Shown piece after piece: positions 24,310 through 34,049 of a stretch of 43,924 bases of DNA. The DNA lies in NCBI GenBank assembly GCA_964437515.1, contig CAYTHB010000019.1:1-43924 (forward strand), written 5' to 3'. The position numbers and the translations under genes are program-made. Source of the DNA: Sterolibacterium sp964437515. Lineage in GTDB: Bacteria; Pseudomonadota; Gammaproteobacteria; Burkholderiales; Rhodocyclaceae. Below the pieces are notes generated by a model. The model was not told the origin of the DNA. It worked only from the letters and a program-made list of their open reading frames with translations, and ran no database searches. Within the stretch, counting starts at the first letter, position 1; every line of letters begins with the position of its first letter.

Positions 24310-24831
24310 ATGATGATGCCCGGGCTCGAACAGGTGATTGCACAGTGCGCACCGAATGTGGCGCCGGTGACGATGATGGCCATCGTCAAGGTGGAATCGG
24401 GCGGTAATCCGCTGGCGATCAATGTGAATGGAAAACAGCGTCTGGCGCGACAGCCAAGGTCATTTGTCGAAGCCGTGGCATGGGCAAACTGGCTGGTAGA
24501 TAAGGGCTATTCCGTGGATCTTGGGCTGGCTCAAGTGAATTCACGTCATTTACGCCGCTTTGGCTTGACTGCTGAGACCTTGTTTTATCCTTGCTACAAC
24601 ATTGCCGCCGGTGCGCAGATTCTTACCGAAAACTACACCAATGCCACAAAGAAGTACGGTGGGGGGCAGTCTGCATTGCGTGCAGCTATTTCTGCCTACA
24701 ACACGGGCAACCATACTGCGGGTTTCAGTAATGGTTATGTCCGCAAGGTGACGGCGGCTGTGGGGAAAAATGCTGCTCTGAACAGAATTACGCCCACGGC
24801 TTCCCCGGAACTGGTCAGTCGCAATCCCTGA
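24310..24831 (+). CDS. Orphan VirB1/TrbN-like lytic transglycosylase
   Basis: This 173-residue SLT-fold protein carries the catalytic Glu in MAIVKVESGGNPLAIN, the family phrase YSVDLGLAQVNSRHLRRFGL and the late motif AAISAYNTGNHTAGFSNGYV. These match VirB1-like transglycosylases of type IV secretion and conjugation systems, which cut peptidoglycan to let the channel through. No signal peptide is seen from the ATG cluster at 24310 and no secretion genes lie nearby, so it is either exported by an unusual route, mis-started, or a leftover of a lost element. An inverted-repeat element follows directly downstream. Confidence 0.8.
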   Translation: MMMPGLEQVIAQCAPNVAPVTMMAIVKVESGGNPLAINVNGKQRLARQPRSFVEAVAWANWLVDKGYSVDLGLAQVNSRHLRRFGLTAETLFYPCYNIAAGAQILTENYTNATKKYGGGQSALRAAISAYNTGNHTAGFSNGYVRKVTAAVGKNAALNRITPTASPELVSRNP

Positions 24832-24841
24832 TTCATCGTTC

Positions 24842-25079
24842 AACCTAGAAACCGTAGTTGGACGCCTTCGAGTGTGCATTTTATGGGCTGTCTGGCAAGG
24901 CGCGATGAGGCGCATGGCCGCTCCCTGCAACGAAGAGCAACGCGGATAGGCAGCCCATAAAATGTGCAATCGACGGCGTAGCGTACTCACCCGCAAGGTG
25001 AAGGTAATAGATAATGAAAAATATACAGCATGAGTGGAATTTGTGATGATGATAAGCGGTCAACTGCGGTTTCTAGGTT
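24842..25079. repeat. 238-bp element with 19-bp terminal inverted repeats and nested hairpins (MITE-like)
   Basis: The left end AACCTAGAAACCGTAGTTG (24842-24860) and right end CAACTGCGGTTTCTAGGTT (25061-25079) are inverted copies with one mismatch. Inside, TTTTATGGGCTG-type arms 24877-24890 and 24951-24964 form a perfect 14-bp stem around 60 nt that themselves look structured, and TCACC/GGTGA (24987-25001) forms a small hairpin. No ORF of its own is credible. Size and layout fit a non-autonomous miniature transposable element or a structured intergenic repeat. No target-site duplication is obvious at the ends. Confidence 0.6.
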
Positions 25080-25233
25080 CAAAGATCGTATGTACTTCAT
25101 GTCCGCAAGGTGTGAATGAGGACATGGTCTGTTGCATTTCAACCACGTATTCCGTTTCTAGGCTACGATTCGTGAATACGATGTTGTTTTTTTGATAATA
25201 TGCCGACTTTCATCACGTGGTTATGGAGACTTC
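25080..25233 (+). promoter_or_regulatory. Leader/promoter region of the OmpA-like gene with further inverted repeats
   Basis: Two more short inverted repeats follow the element: CATGTCC/GGACATG (25098-25104, 25120-25126) and CGTATTC/GAATACG (25146-25152, 25174-25180). The second encloses CCGTTTCTAGG (25152-25162), which resembles the element's end. CCGCAAGGTG occurs here (25103-25112) and inside the element (24991-25000). GATAAT (25194-25199) is a plausible -10 for the downstream gene. No convincing -35 is seen. Confidence 0.45.
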
Positions 25234-25941
25234 ATGAAACACATTGCCGCCCGTTCCATCCGTGTTGCGCTTTTCGCCGCTTTCCCCGTATTTGCGATGA
25301 CACCTTCAGCACATGCGCTTGAAATGGCGACGAATTTTTATGTGGTCGCCTCACTAGGCCAGTCGGATATCGTGAATTCAACGATACAGAGAGACAACGA
25401 CGCCATCGTATGGGCCAATTTGAGCAACATCAAAAACAATACGATATCGAATATCAGTTCGAGCCGTGACAAGTCGGAGCACGGTGCCAAACTGCAACTG
25501 GGTTATCAGTTCGATCCCAACTTCGCGGTAGAAGGGGGATATGTCGATCTGGGTAAAACCAACTATCTGGCCACTTACACGCTGACCCCTCTTTTTGGCA
25601 CGGCGACTCGAACCAGTTCCACACGTGAGGTTCGAATGACCGGTTGGAATATCTCGGGTGTGGGTATTCTGCCCATCGATGAGCGTTTCTCGCTGTTCGG
25701 CAAGCTGGGCATGATCCGTACCCAGGTCAAAACGACCGATAGCGGTGCAGGCTTTGCGACCGGTGGTAACTATACGCATCACAAATGGAGACCGACCTAT
25801 GGGATTGGGGGTAAATTTGCCTTCAATCAAAACATTGGGATACGTGCTGAACTGGATCGTTACGATGATCTGGGTGAATCCAGTACGACAGGTAAGGCCG
25901 ATGTCAATCTGTGGTCCTTGGGTGTGGAAGGCCGTTTCTGA
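25234..25941 (+). CDS. OmpA-like outer membrane beta-barrel protein
   Basis: This 235-residue protein has a signal peptide ending SAHALEM and alternating strands typical of an eight-stranded barrel: GAKLQLGYQFDPNFAVEGGY, FSLFGKLGMIRTQVK, PTYGIGGKFAFNQNIGIRAE, and a C-terminal strand ending in Phe (VEGRF), the BAM recognition signal. It resembles the OmpA membrane domain without the peptidoglycan-binding half. The GGAG site before ATG 25234 favours this start over 25192. It has its own leader and is closed by a strong hairpin terminator, so it is probably monocistronic. Confidence 0.85.
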   Translation: MKHIAARSIRVALFAAFPVFAMTPSAHALEMATNFYVVASLGQSDIVNSTIQRDNDAIVWANLSNIKNNTISNISSSRDKSEHGAKLQLGYQFDPNFAVEGGYVDLGKTNYLATYTLTPLFGTATRTSSTREVRMTGWNISGVGILPIDERFSLFGKLGMIRTQVKTTDSGAGFATGGNYTHHKWRPTYGIGGKFAFNQNIGIRAELDRYDDLGESSTTGKADVNLWSLGVEGRF

Positions 25942-25967
25942 TTTTGTTTCATTCGGCGAGTATGAAA

Positions 25968-25998
25968 CAAAAACCCCGGCCTGATGCCGGGGTTTTTT
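25968..25998. terminator. Rho-independent terminator, probably bidirectional
   Basis: AAACCCCGGC and GCCGGGGTTT form a 10-bp stem around a five-base loop (CTGAT), followed by TTTTTTG on the plus strand and preceded by A-rich sequence that serves as a U-tract on the minus strand. It sits between the converging ends of the OmpA-like gene (25941) and the C-S lyase gene (26003) and can serve both. Confidence 0.92.
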
Positions 25999-26002
25999 GT
26001 TT

Positions 26003-27166
26003 CTACCGCAAGGCGGCTTGCATACGGGTGAGTGCCTCATCAAGTGTGGTGCGTGGACATGCAAAGTTGAGACGGACGTAATGTCTTGACATGTTTTGTG
26101 ATCTGGTGCCTGTAGCAAAGTCGCTCCCGGCGGATAAACCGACACCGGCTTCCTCGAAGAAATGTTGTGGGGACATCGCTGTGATGCTGCGCGTGGTGTA
26201 TAGATCACGCGCATCGATCCAGGCAAGATAGGTGGCTTCGACATTGCTCATCGTGAGCCCTGGCATTTGTGCAATGCGTGCTTCTAGCGCATCGCGGTTG
26301 CTGCGCAGGACATCGATCATCGCAGCGTGCCAGTCATCGCACTCTGCATAAGCTGCCTCGCAGGCCGCCAGTCCCAAGGCGTGAACGTGAGGGACGATTC
26401 CCGTCATGGCGGCTTTGAATATAGTGCGGATACGAGGGTTGGGAATGATGGCAAAGGCGCAGCCCAATCCGGCGATGTTGAACGTTTTGGAGGGTGCCAT
26501 CAAGGTGATGCTGCGTTGAGCCGCATCGGGCGACAGGGTGGCAAATGGATGATGCGGACGTGAATCCAGTATCAAGCCATTGTGGATTTCATCGGAACAG
26601 ACGATGAGATCATGACGTTCTGCTAGCCGGGCAATTTCGTGGAGTTCTTCATCGAGCCATGCACGTCCGACAGGATTATGGGGATGACACAGCAAAAACA
26701 GTCGCGTATCGGGACGTAATGCGGCTGCCACAGCGGGCATGTCCCATTGCCAATGGTTTTGGTGGCAGGCGAGAGGGGCTGTTGTGAGTTTTTTGCCGCT
26801 CAGTGTGGGGGCACTGAGAAAAGGGGGATAGACCGGTGTTGCCGTGAATACGGCACCATCGATGGATCGGCAGGCGACATTCAGACCGGTGACGAGCCCG
26901 GGGAGCCAGACAAGCCAGTCGGGGTCGATGAGCCAGTGGTATTTTTCGTGTAAATGACGACAGATCGTATCAATGAGTGATGGCCATGGTTCGGCATAGC
27001 CAAAAGAAGCGCGCGTGACACGCTGCTGCAAGGCGTCAACGATCGCGGGCGGTGCGGCAAAATCCATATCGGCAATCCACATCGGCAGGATATCGCGCCC
27101 GGCGTAGCGATTCCATTTGACGGAATCCAATCCGAAGTGTGCTGATTGCTTGAAGTCAAAAGCCAT
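26003..27166 (-). CDS. patB: MalY/PatB-type pyridoxal-phosphate C-S lyase (cystathionine beta-lyase-like aminotransferase fold)
   Basis: This 387-residue fold-type I PLP enzyme begins MAFDFKQSAHFGLDSVKWNR, with the MalY/PatB phrases ILPMWIADMDFAAPPAIVDA and CHPHNPVGRAW. PLP contacts are Asn164, Asp192 (SDEIHNG) and the Schiff-base Lys227 (LMAPSKTFNIAGL). The family cleaves cystathionine or cysteine conjugates to thiol, ammonia and a keto acid. The longer ORF from 27283 adds 39 residues unlike the family, so I chose ATG 27166, although its ribosome site is weak. It is divergent from the O-acetylhomoserine sulfhydrylase gene, consistent with sulfur amino acid metabolism. The symbol reflects family, not proven orthology. 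Confidence 0.85.
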   Translation of the reverse strand: MAFDFKQSAHFGLDSVKWNRYAGRDILPMWIADMDFAAPPAIVDALQQRVTRASFGYAEPWPSLIDTICRHLHEKYHWLIDPDWLVWLPGLVTGLNVACRSIDGAVFTATPVYPPFLSAPTLSGKKLTTAPLACHQNHWQWDMPAVAAALRPDTRLFLLCHPHNPVGRAWLDEELHEIARLAERHDLIVCSDEIHNGLILDSRPHHPFATLSPDAAQRSITLMAPSKTFNIAGLGCAFAIIPNPRIRTIFKAAMTGIVPHVHALGLAACEAAYAECDDWHAAMIDVLRSNRDALEARIAQMPGLTMSNVEATYLAWIDARDLYTTRSITAMSPQHFFEEAGVGLSAGSDFATGTRSQNMSRHYVRLNFACPRTTLDEALTRMQAALR

Positions 27167-27322
27167 TGATGATGTGCACGTAAGGAAAGATCGGATTGTA
27201 GCCAACACAAGAACGACAGGGGTGAGAGAAGATGGAAGTGATAAAGGTAGAATACATGCCTTTGCCCCCCAGCATCCCAGCATCCCTGCGTCCCTGTGTC
27301 ACATTCATGGATTGGAGACCCG

Positions 27323-28590
<1,268 letters not shown>

Positions 28591-28594
<4 letters not shown>

Positions 28595-30000
28595 TGAAAA
28601 TGAAGAAAATACAGCGTCTTCGAGGGGCATTTTTGGCAACGACTTTGTTGTTGTGCCTCTCGCCAGAGCTGGCGATGGCCAAGGCGACACCCGAAGACAT
28701 GGCACGACTGGGCAAGCAGCTCACTTGCATGGGGGCAGAAAAGGCAGGGACGGCCAGTGGTGTCGCGGAATACACCGGAAAATGGCTGGGTGCGGCACCT
28801 GGTATGACAGGAGACATTGGGCGGGTCTCTGGGGAACCTTACGCCACTGAAAAACCCTTGTTCACCATTACGGCACAGAACTATGCGCAGTATGCGGATC
28901 GCCTGGGTGAAGGTCAGAAAGCGATGTTCCGGAAGTATCCGGCCAGTTTTCGTATGAATGTCTATGCTTCTCACCGTGATTTTCGTTATGACGATTCGAT
29001 TTGTCGTGTCATTGCGCAGAATGCGGAAGAAGCCGAACTGGGGAGTGAAGGAAAGTCGGTCATCAATGGTCGCATGGGGGCGAGCCCTTTCCCCTTTCCG
29101 AAAAACGGTCAGGAGCTGCTCTGGAATTCGGTCATGCCAGCATTGGCCTATGTGGAATATCGCGATACCGATCTTGCCGTGGTGTATCCCAATGGGGGAA
29201 TTACCTGGGGAGCACAACGGGTCTGGACGCTGACGCGTGCCAATGATCCACAATTGCGTGGAAAAAAATATGAAGGGATTGCCACCCTTGCACGGGGCGT
29301 GACCTTGGCACCGGAGCGTGACAAGGGGGTCATGACGCGGGTGATCGACAAGTTTTCGATGGATAAGGAAGCGCGGCTGGCCTGGCAATACATTTCAGCG
29401 ACACGCCGTATTCGTCAGGCACCGGGCTTTGGTTTTGATATGCCGCTGACTTCATCGGCCAATACGCTCACCATTGACGATGTGCGTCTGTTCAATGGTT
29501 CGGGTGAGCGCTATGACTGGAAAATACTGGGCAAACGTGAGGTTTTCATCCCCTATGACAACTATCGTCTTGAACAGAAGTCTGTGGGAGAGAGCCGTTA
29601 CGCGCGCTTGCTGACACCGCATCACGAGAATCCCGATTTCGTTCGATGGGAAGCACATCGTGTCTGGTTGCTGGAGGCGAAGCTCAAGGAGGGCTATCGA
29701 CACATTTATCCGCTACGCGTCTTCTATATCGATGAAGACAGTTGGCTATTTACCATGTCCGATACCTTCGATGCTCAGGGTCGGCTCTGGAAATTTAACT
29801 GGATCAACAATCTGTATCAGCCGGGCCCTAATATTTTCAACCAGTTTTCGGCGTTTTATCACGATCTGAATTCAGGAACTTATACCGCGATGGACTTGAC
29901 GCAAGCCAAGTCGCAGGGCGTCATTGTCGATGCGCCGGAAGCTGATTACAGCAAACCGGCGTTTTATTCGATCGACAATCTCCGGAATTCAGGTTTTTGA
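28591..30000 (+). CDS. DUF1329 family secreted protein (LolA-like fold)
   Basis: This 469-residue protein has a signal peptide (hydrophobic TTLLLCLSPELAMA, cleavage before KATPED). The family hallmarks are WQYISATRRIRQAPGFGFDM, DDVRLFNGSGERYDWKILGK and the C-terminal WKFNWINNLYQPGPNIFNQF. DUF1329 proteins are related to the LolA/LolB fold and are often found with RND-type (MMPL) transporters and DUF1302 partners in degraders of hydrophobic compounds. Neither partner is in the window. The ATG overlaps the metY stop (ATGA), which suggests co-translation with a sulfur-metabolism gene, an odd pairing. Function unknown. Confidence 0.87.
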
Positions 30001-30041
30001 TGGAGGTGTCGGTGCAATGAAGGTGCGGATGAGCCGGTCTG

Positions 30042-31616
30042 TCAGTTGCCAACGGTGGAATTCTGCGCAGATTTCTTGATCAGATCGGCATCCTGGGATA
30101 GCAAGAATCCTTTGACGACCGCTGCATCTGCCGAAGCGTTGACGGCATTGACGTAGGCGGTATGCGTTGGATACAGCGTTTTGAGCTGCGTGGCGTTGAA
30201 CAGGCTGGTGGTTCCAAAGAGGAAACAAAAGCTTTGTGCAGAATTGCCAATTTCCTGCATGCTGCCGGGTTGTCCATAAGCTGACAGGGTTGCCGTAGGG
30301 ACATCCACGTAAGGTGTGCGGATGCCCCCCAGGGTATTGCCATAGGCATCCGTTTCAAATCCCGTTCCAGCACGATTGACGGTGAGTCGTGGCGCATTGC
30401 TGGGAGGAATGCCGGTTGTGACCCAGCGGTTGAGTGCGGCATAGGCCGCGCTGATGATGAAATGCTGGGGGCCAGAGTTGACGGGTTTGGCGCAATTCAC
30501 CATGCCGGGCATGGGTTGTTTGTTTTCAGCGACTTCGGCATTTTTGATGTCGGTGCCGTTGATGTCACTCAATCCGGACAGGGTGTAGAGGTCGGCATGG
30601 GAGGTTCCTGCCATTTCCCAGAGGCGGAAGTTGTTGCTATCGTCCTGGCGGCTTGGGTAAAAATTGAGCAGGAAGAGATCGCTTTCTGTTTGTGCCGTCA
30701 GCACAGGGGCAATATCGGTGCGGACACGCATCACGGCATCGGTGTTGGTATTCACTTCAATCGTATCGGTTGAAAGCGATGCATTGCCGAAAGTACGGCT
30801 ATGAATCAGATAGCCATCGAACAAGCGCGTGAGAGGTGCAATGCCATTGACGTAAGTCACCATACGCATGGCGGATTGTGATTCACCGCTGGCAATGATT
30901 TTCTTGATGGTCAAGCCTTTCAAGGGATTGACGCTCGTGGTGCCCGGATTCACTAAAGCCTGCGCCGCTTGCGAGAAAATGTCATAGGAATAGCGGTTAC
31001 CCGGATGCACGAGTGAGCCATAGCGTGCGCGGTCAAATGTTTTCAGGGGCAGATTGACCATGCTGATCGCACCGCCGCCGTCGATACCTTCTTTTTGTGC
31101 CGAAACACCAACCCAGACATAGCCCTGACGGGTGAGTTCGGTATGTGCGTTGATCCAGCCGGGTGCAGAGTCGAGGCCACCGCTGACGTTGAGCCATTCG
31201 ACGATCACGGTACCATTGAATTTGGCGGGGTTTGTGGGGCGATACACCACGATGCGTGTCTTGTAGGGTGCTTTGGTGGAGGAGGGATAGACACTCCAGT
31301 AACCATCTTCATTCAACGGGCCGTTGGCAAGATAGCTCGTTGCATTGCCCGATACGAAATATTCGGCGCCCGAATAGCCGACTAGTGACAAGGGAAACAT
31401 GGTCGAGCTCACCGAGATCATGCCGAGCCCGCCACTGATCGGCCCTTCCACCAAGGGGGTGTTGGTAGTCGTTTGGTAGGTTTGTAGTTGTTGCCCCAGC
31501 TTATTGGCCGTGTCGACAATCAGGTCTTCTATGGTGTCGCTGCCACACGCTGTCAAAAAAGTGGTGCAGAGCAGTGTCGAAATGAGGCCGGGGGCAAAGA
31601 GAGCACGAGATTTCAC
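30042..31616 (-). CDS. Lipoprotein alpha/beta hydrolase (Abhydrolase_10-like domain)
   Basis: This protein of about 524 residues has a lipoprotein signal (FLTAC, Cys24 with this start). The body has IVVYRPTNPAKFNGTVIVEW, LNVSGGLDSAPGWINAHTEL and a nucleophile elbow IIASGESQSAMRM, where Ser sits in G-E-S-Q-S rather than the canonical GxSxG. This is the alpha/beta hydrolase domain family seen in some steroid and hydrocarbon degraders. An ATG at 31631 is also possible, but GGAAAGG (31623-31629) lies 6 nt before the GTG at 31616 and nothing similar precedes the ATG. It converges on the DUF1329 gene. Substrate unknown. Confidence 0.85.
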   Translation of the reverse strand: MKSRALFAPGLISTLLCTTFLTACGSDTIEDLIVDTANKLGQQLQTYQTTTNTPLVEGPISGGLGMISVSSTMFPLSLVGYSGAEYFVSGNATSYLANGPLNEDGYWSVYPSSTKAPYKTRIVVYRPTNPAKFNGTVIVEWLNVSGGLDSAPGWINAHTELTRQGYVWVGVSAQKEGIDGGGAISMVNLPLKTFDRARYGSLVHPGNRYSYDIFSQAAQALVNPGTTSVNPLKGLTIKKIIASGESQSAMRMVTYVNGIAPLTRLFDGYLIHSRTFGNASLSTDTIEVNTNTDAVMRVRTDIAPVLTAQTESDLFLLNFYPSRQDDSNNFRLWEMAGTSHADLYTLSGLSDINGTDIKNAEVAENKQPMPGMVNCAKPVNSGPQHFIISAAYAALNRWVTTGIPPSNAPRLTVNRAGTGFETDAYGNTLGGIRTPYVDVPTATLSAYGQPGSMQEIGNSAQSFCFLFGTTSLFNATQLKTLYPTHTAYVNAVNASADAAVVKGFLLSQDADLIKKSAQNSTVGN

Positions 31617-31723
31617 AATGAGCCTTTCCATGGTTCAGGCAACGGGATTGATGTGAAAACATAGCACGAAATGCAGTTGCTGCGGCGTGAGTGAGTGTTG
31701 CACGGATGTGGTGCGCAATGTGT

Positions 31724-31751
31724 TTGTGACGCACCTTTTTGGGAGTAAAAT
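31724..31751 (+). promoter_or_regulatory. Sigma-70-like promoter of gdhA
   Basis: TTGTGA (31724-31729), 16 nt, TAAAAT (31746-31751). It lies 40 bp before the chosen gdhA ATG in the short gap divergent from the lipoprotein hydrolase gene. It matches four of six and five of six consensus bases. Confidence 0.55.
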
Positions 31752-31791
31752 CGCCCTCCCTTCAATTTCGAGCACAAAAACGGGGCATCTC

Positions 31792-33135
31792 ATGAAATAT
31801 TCTTCGCTGGAAAGCTTTCTGTCGTATGTTGCTGAACGTAACCCCGGGCAAGCTGAGTTTTTACAAGCCGTGACCGAGGTCATGGAGAGTCTCTGGCCTT
31901 TCATCAAGGCGCATCCCCGTTATGCCGAGCATGGTCTGCTCGATCGTCTGGTCGAACCGGAGCGCGTTATCACCTTCCGCGTGTCGTGGGTCAATGACCA
32001 CGGCGATGTGCAGGTCAATCGTGGTTATCGCATTCAGCATAGTTCCGCCATCGGCCCCTACAAGGGCGGTCTGCGTTTTCACCCGTCGGTGAATTTGTCC
32101 ATTCTCAAATTCCTCGCCTTTGAACAGACTTTCAAGAACGCCTTGACCACTCTGCCGATGGGCGGTGGCAAGGGCGGTTCCGACTTTGATCCGAAGGGCA
32201 AGAGCCCCGGCGAAGTGATGCGTTTTTGCCAGGCGTTCGTCACCGAGTTGTTCCGCCATGTGGGTTCCGATACCGACGTGCCGGCCGGTGATATCGGCGT
32301 AGGTGGCCGTGAAGTCGGCTTCATGGCGGGGATGATGAAAAAACTCAGCAATAAGGCGGATTGCGTGTTTACCGGCAAGGGGCTGCCCTATGGTGGTTCG
32401 CTGATTCGCCCGGAAGCCACTGGCTATGGCACGGTGTATTTCGCAGAAGAAATGCTCAAACAGCAAGGTCGTAGCTTTGACGGCCTGCGTGTCAGCGTAT
32501 CGGGTTCCGGCAACGTCGCGCAATACGCGGTGGAGAAGGCCATGGCGCTGGGTGCCAAGGTCATCACCGTGTCTGATTCGAGCGGCACGATTGTTGACGA
32601 AGACGGGTTCACCACCGAAAAACTGGCGGAACTGATGGAAGTGAAAAACCATCTGTATGGTCGCGTCAATGATTATGCCCAGCGCGTCAAGGTGAACTTC
32701 CAGCCGGGGGTCACGCCGTGGCATGTGCCGGTGGATGTGGCATTGCCCTGTGCCACACAGAACGAGTTGGATGGCAAGGATGCCGAGTTGCTGGTGAAAA
32801 ATGGCGTACTCTGTGTCGCTGAAGGAGCCAACATGCCGTCGACGCTGGCGGCGGTGAAGGTCTTTGAAAGCAGCAAGGTGCTCTACGCGCCAGGCAAGGC
32901 GAGTAACGCGGGCGGCGTGGCGACCTCGGGTCTGGAAATGAGCCAGAACGCGCTGCGCATGTCCTGGACGCGCGATGAAGTCGATCAGCGTCTGCACGGC
33001 ATCATGACCAGCATTCACGAGGCTTGTCTGCAGCATGGCCGTCGTGCCGATGGCACGGTGAGCTATGTGAATGGCGCGAACGTGGCGGGCTTCGTCAAGG
33101 TGGCAGAAGCCATGCTGGCGCAGGGCGTGATTTAA
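31792..33135 (+). CDS. gdhA: NADP-type glutamate dehydrogenase
   Basis: This 447-residue enzyme, the same length as E. coli GdhA, converts 2-oxoglutarate and ammonium to glutamate. The substrate-site run IGPYKGGLRFHPSVNLSILK, the catalytic loop PMGGGKGGSDFDPKGKSPGE and DVPAGDIGVGGREVGFM are intact, followed by the Rossmann domain (VSGSGNVAQYAVEKA). The in-frame start at 31687 would place the promoter inside the gene, so ATG 31792 (MKYSSLESFLSYV) is preferred. It stands alone, with its own promoter and a strong terminator. A 429-codon antisense ORF covers it and is a composition artefact. Confidence 0.97.
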   Translation: MKYSSLESFLSYVAERNPGQAEFLQAVTEVMESLWPFIKAHPRYAEHGLLDRLVEPERVITFRVSWVNDHGDVQVNRGYRIQHSSAIGPYKGGLRFHPSVNLSILKFLAFEQTFKNALTTLPMGGGKGGSDFDPKGKSPGEVMRFCQAFVTELFRHVGSDTDVPAGDIGVGGREVGFMAGMMKKLSNKADCVFTGKGLPYGGSLIRPEATGYGTVYFAEEMLKQQGRSFDGLRVSVSGSGNVAQYAVEKAMALGAKVITVSDSSGTIVDEDGFTTEKLAELMEVKNHLYGRVNDYAQRVKVNFQPGVTPWHVPVDVALPCATQNELDGKDAELLVKNGVLCVAEGANMPSTLAAVKVFESSKVLYAPGKASNAGGVATSGLEMSQNALRMSWTRDEVDQRLHGIMTSIHEACLQHGRRADGTVSYVNGANVAGFVKVAEAMLAQGVI

Positions 33136-33154
33136 GTAGCCGCGGTGCACCAGA

Positions 33155-33188
33155 CAAGGGCTTGCTGTGGCAAGCCCTTGTTGTTTCT
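33155..33188 (+). terminator. Rho-independent terminator of gdhA
   Basis: CAAGGGCTTGC (33155-33165) pairs perfectly with GCAAGCCCTTG (33170-33180) around a TGTG loop and is followed by TTGTTTCT. It lies 20 bp after the gdhA stop. Confidence 0.9.
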
Positions 33189-33250
33189 GCTGCCGGATCT
33201 AACGACCATGGTAGCCGTCTCTACCCACAGAGGATGAAACAAGCCTTACC

Positions 33251-33290
33251 CCCATCACGCCTCCATCTTTCACGGATGGGGCGTGATGGG
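33251..33290. repeat. Long hairpin without a U-tract
   Basis: CCCATCACGCC-T-CCATC (33251-33267) pairs with GATGG-GGCGTGATGGG (33275-33290), a 16-bp stem with one bulged T and a seven-base loop. It sits between the gdhA terminator and the end of the vapC gene. Neither side has a run of T expected of an intrinsic terminator. It may be an RNA-stability element, a repeat of REP type, or protein-binding site. Confidence 0.6.
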
Positions 33291-33367
33291 AAAACGCTTC
33301 GCTTGTGTCATCCGCTGTGGGCGTGTGCTGGTGAAGAAGCAGGGATTGGTAATAAACTTGACAACAG

Positions 33368-33790
33368 TCAATCCCCCAGCCAGTTTTCCACCCGCAAGGA
33401 CGGGATGCGGGAAAACTCATCGACATTGGCTGTGACCAGTACGCACTTGCAGGCGAGGGCTTGCGCTGCGATCAGTAGGTCGTTGGGGTTGATAGGCTGG
33501 CCGCTGCGTTCCAGTGTCAGGCGTATTTGTGCGTAGGTGAGGTCGGCAGGCAGATCGAGTGGGAGTATGTCCAGCGCATCCAGTATGGTTTCTACCTGTT
33601 GAGTGAGTCTAGGGGCATTGCGTTTGGCTGCACCAAAGCGTAATTCGGCGGCGACGATGATTGAGGTGCATACTGCAGATTCCCCGACAGAGGCAATGCG
33701 TGCGGCGATTTTTCCTTGAGGGAAGCGCACCAGATCGGAAAGAATGTTCGTGTCCAGCAGGTAGCGCGGCGAATCTAAATTCGGGTTCAC
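33368..33790 (-). CDS. vapC: VapC-type PIN-domain ribonuclease toxin
   Basis: This 140-residue PIN protein carries the metal-binding acidic residues Asp13 (YLLDTNILSDL), Glu49 (VAAELRFGAAKR), Asp104 (INPNDLLIAAQA) and the C-terminal TANVDEFSRI. VapC toxins are Mg-dependent RNases that cut tRNA or rRNA. The start overlaps the vapB stop by 4 bp (33787-33790). No key residue is missing, so the toxin should be active when freed from VapB. Confidence 0.94.
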   Translation of the reverse strand: MNPNLDSPRYLLDTNILSDLVRFPQGKIAARIASVGESAVCTSIIVAAELRFGAAKRNAPRLTQQVETILDALDILPLDLPADLTYAQIRLTLERSGQPINPNDLLIAAQALACKCVLVTANVDEFSRIPSLRVENWLGD

Positions 33791-34032
33791 AGTTCGATAT
33801 CATCCAGCGCGGATGACGGCAGGTCGCTATCAATATCCGGGAAGGTTTCCTGAAGCGTGGGCAAGCTCGCCAGTGTGGCCAGCAGCTTGCTTTTGCGAAT
33901 CGGTTCGATCACCAACCGGTTGTCCTCGCGCCAGATGCGGGCTTCCTCGGCATCCAATTCGAATTCACGTGGGATGCGGACGGCCTGATTGCGACCATTG
34001 CGAAACAGTCTGACATGTCGTTCGGTGAGCAT
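33787..34032 (-). CDS. vapB: VapB-type antitoxin (AbrB/SpoVT fold)
   Basis: This 81-residue protein begins MLTERHVRLFRNGRNQAVRI, the swapped-hairpin AbrB-type DNA-binding domain of VapB. It ends in an acidic, disordered tail (DIDSDLPSSALDDIEL) that would occupy the VapC active site. GGAG 7 nt before the ATG at 34032 favours this start over the longer ORF from 34056. It is first in the operon with vapC and is expected to repress it together with VapC, through the repeats just upstream. Confidence 0.92.
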   Translation of the reverse strand: MLTERHVRLFRNGRNQAVRIPREFELDAEEARIWREDNRLVIEPIRKSKLLATLASLPTLQETFPDIDSDLPSSALDDIEL

Positions 34033-34049
34033 GGGCTGACTCCAAAAGT

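Noticed and set aside
24832..25233. Possible small RNA gene or tRNA in the intergenic hairpins
   Set aside because: No cloverleaf or CCA-type acceptor stem. The symmetry is better explained by an inverted-repeat element. A structured RNA is not excluded but has no direct support.
25378..26244. 288-codon minus-strand frame across the OmpA-like gene and its terminator
   Set aside because: It crosses a strong terminator and overlaps two real genes. The composition is that of a shadow frame.
31861..33150. 429-codon open frame on the minus strand opposite gdhA
   Set aside because: It lies antisense to a complete, well-conserved glutamate dehydrogenase gene, is rich in His and Arg in the way of shadow frames, and matches no family I know.
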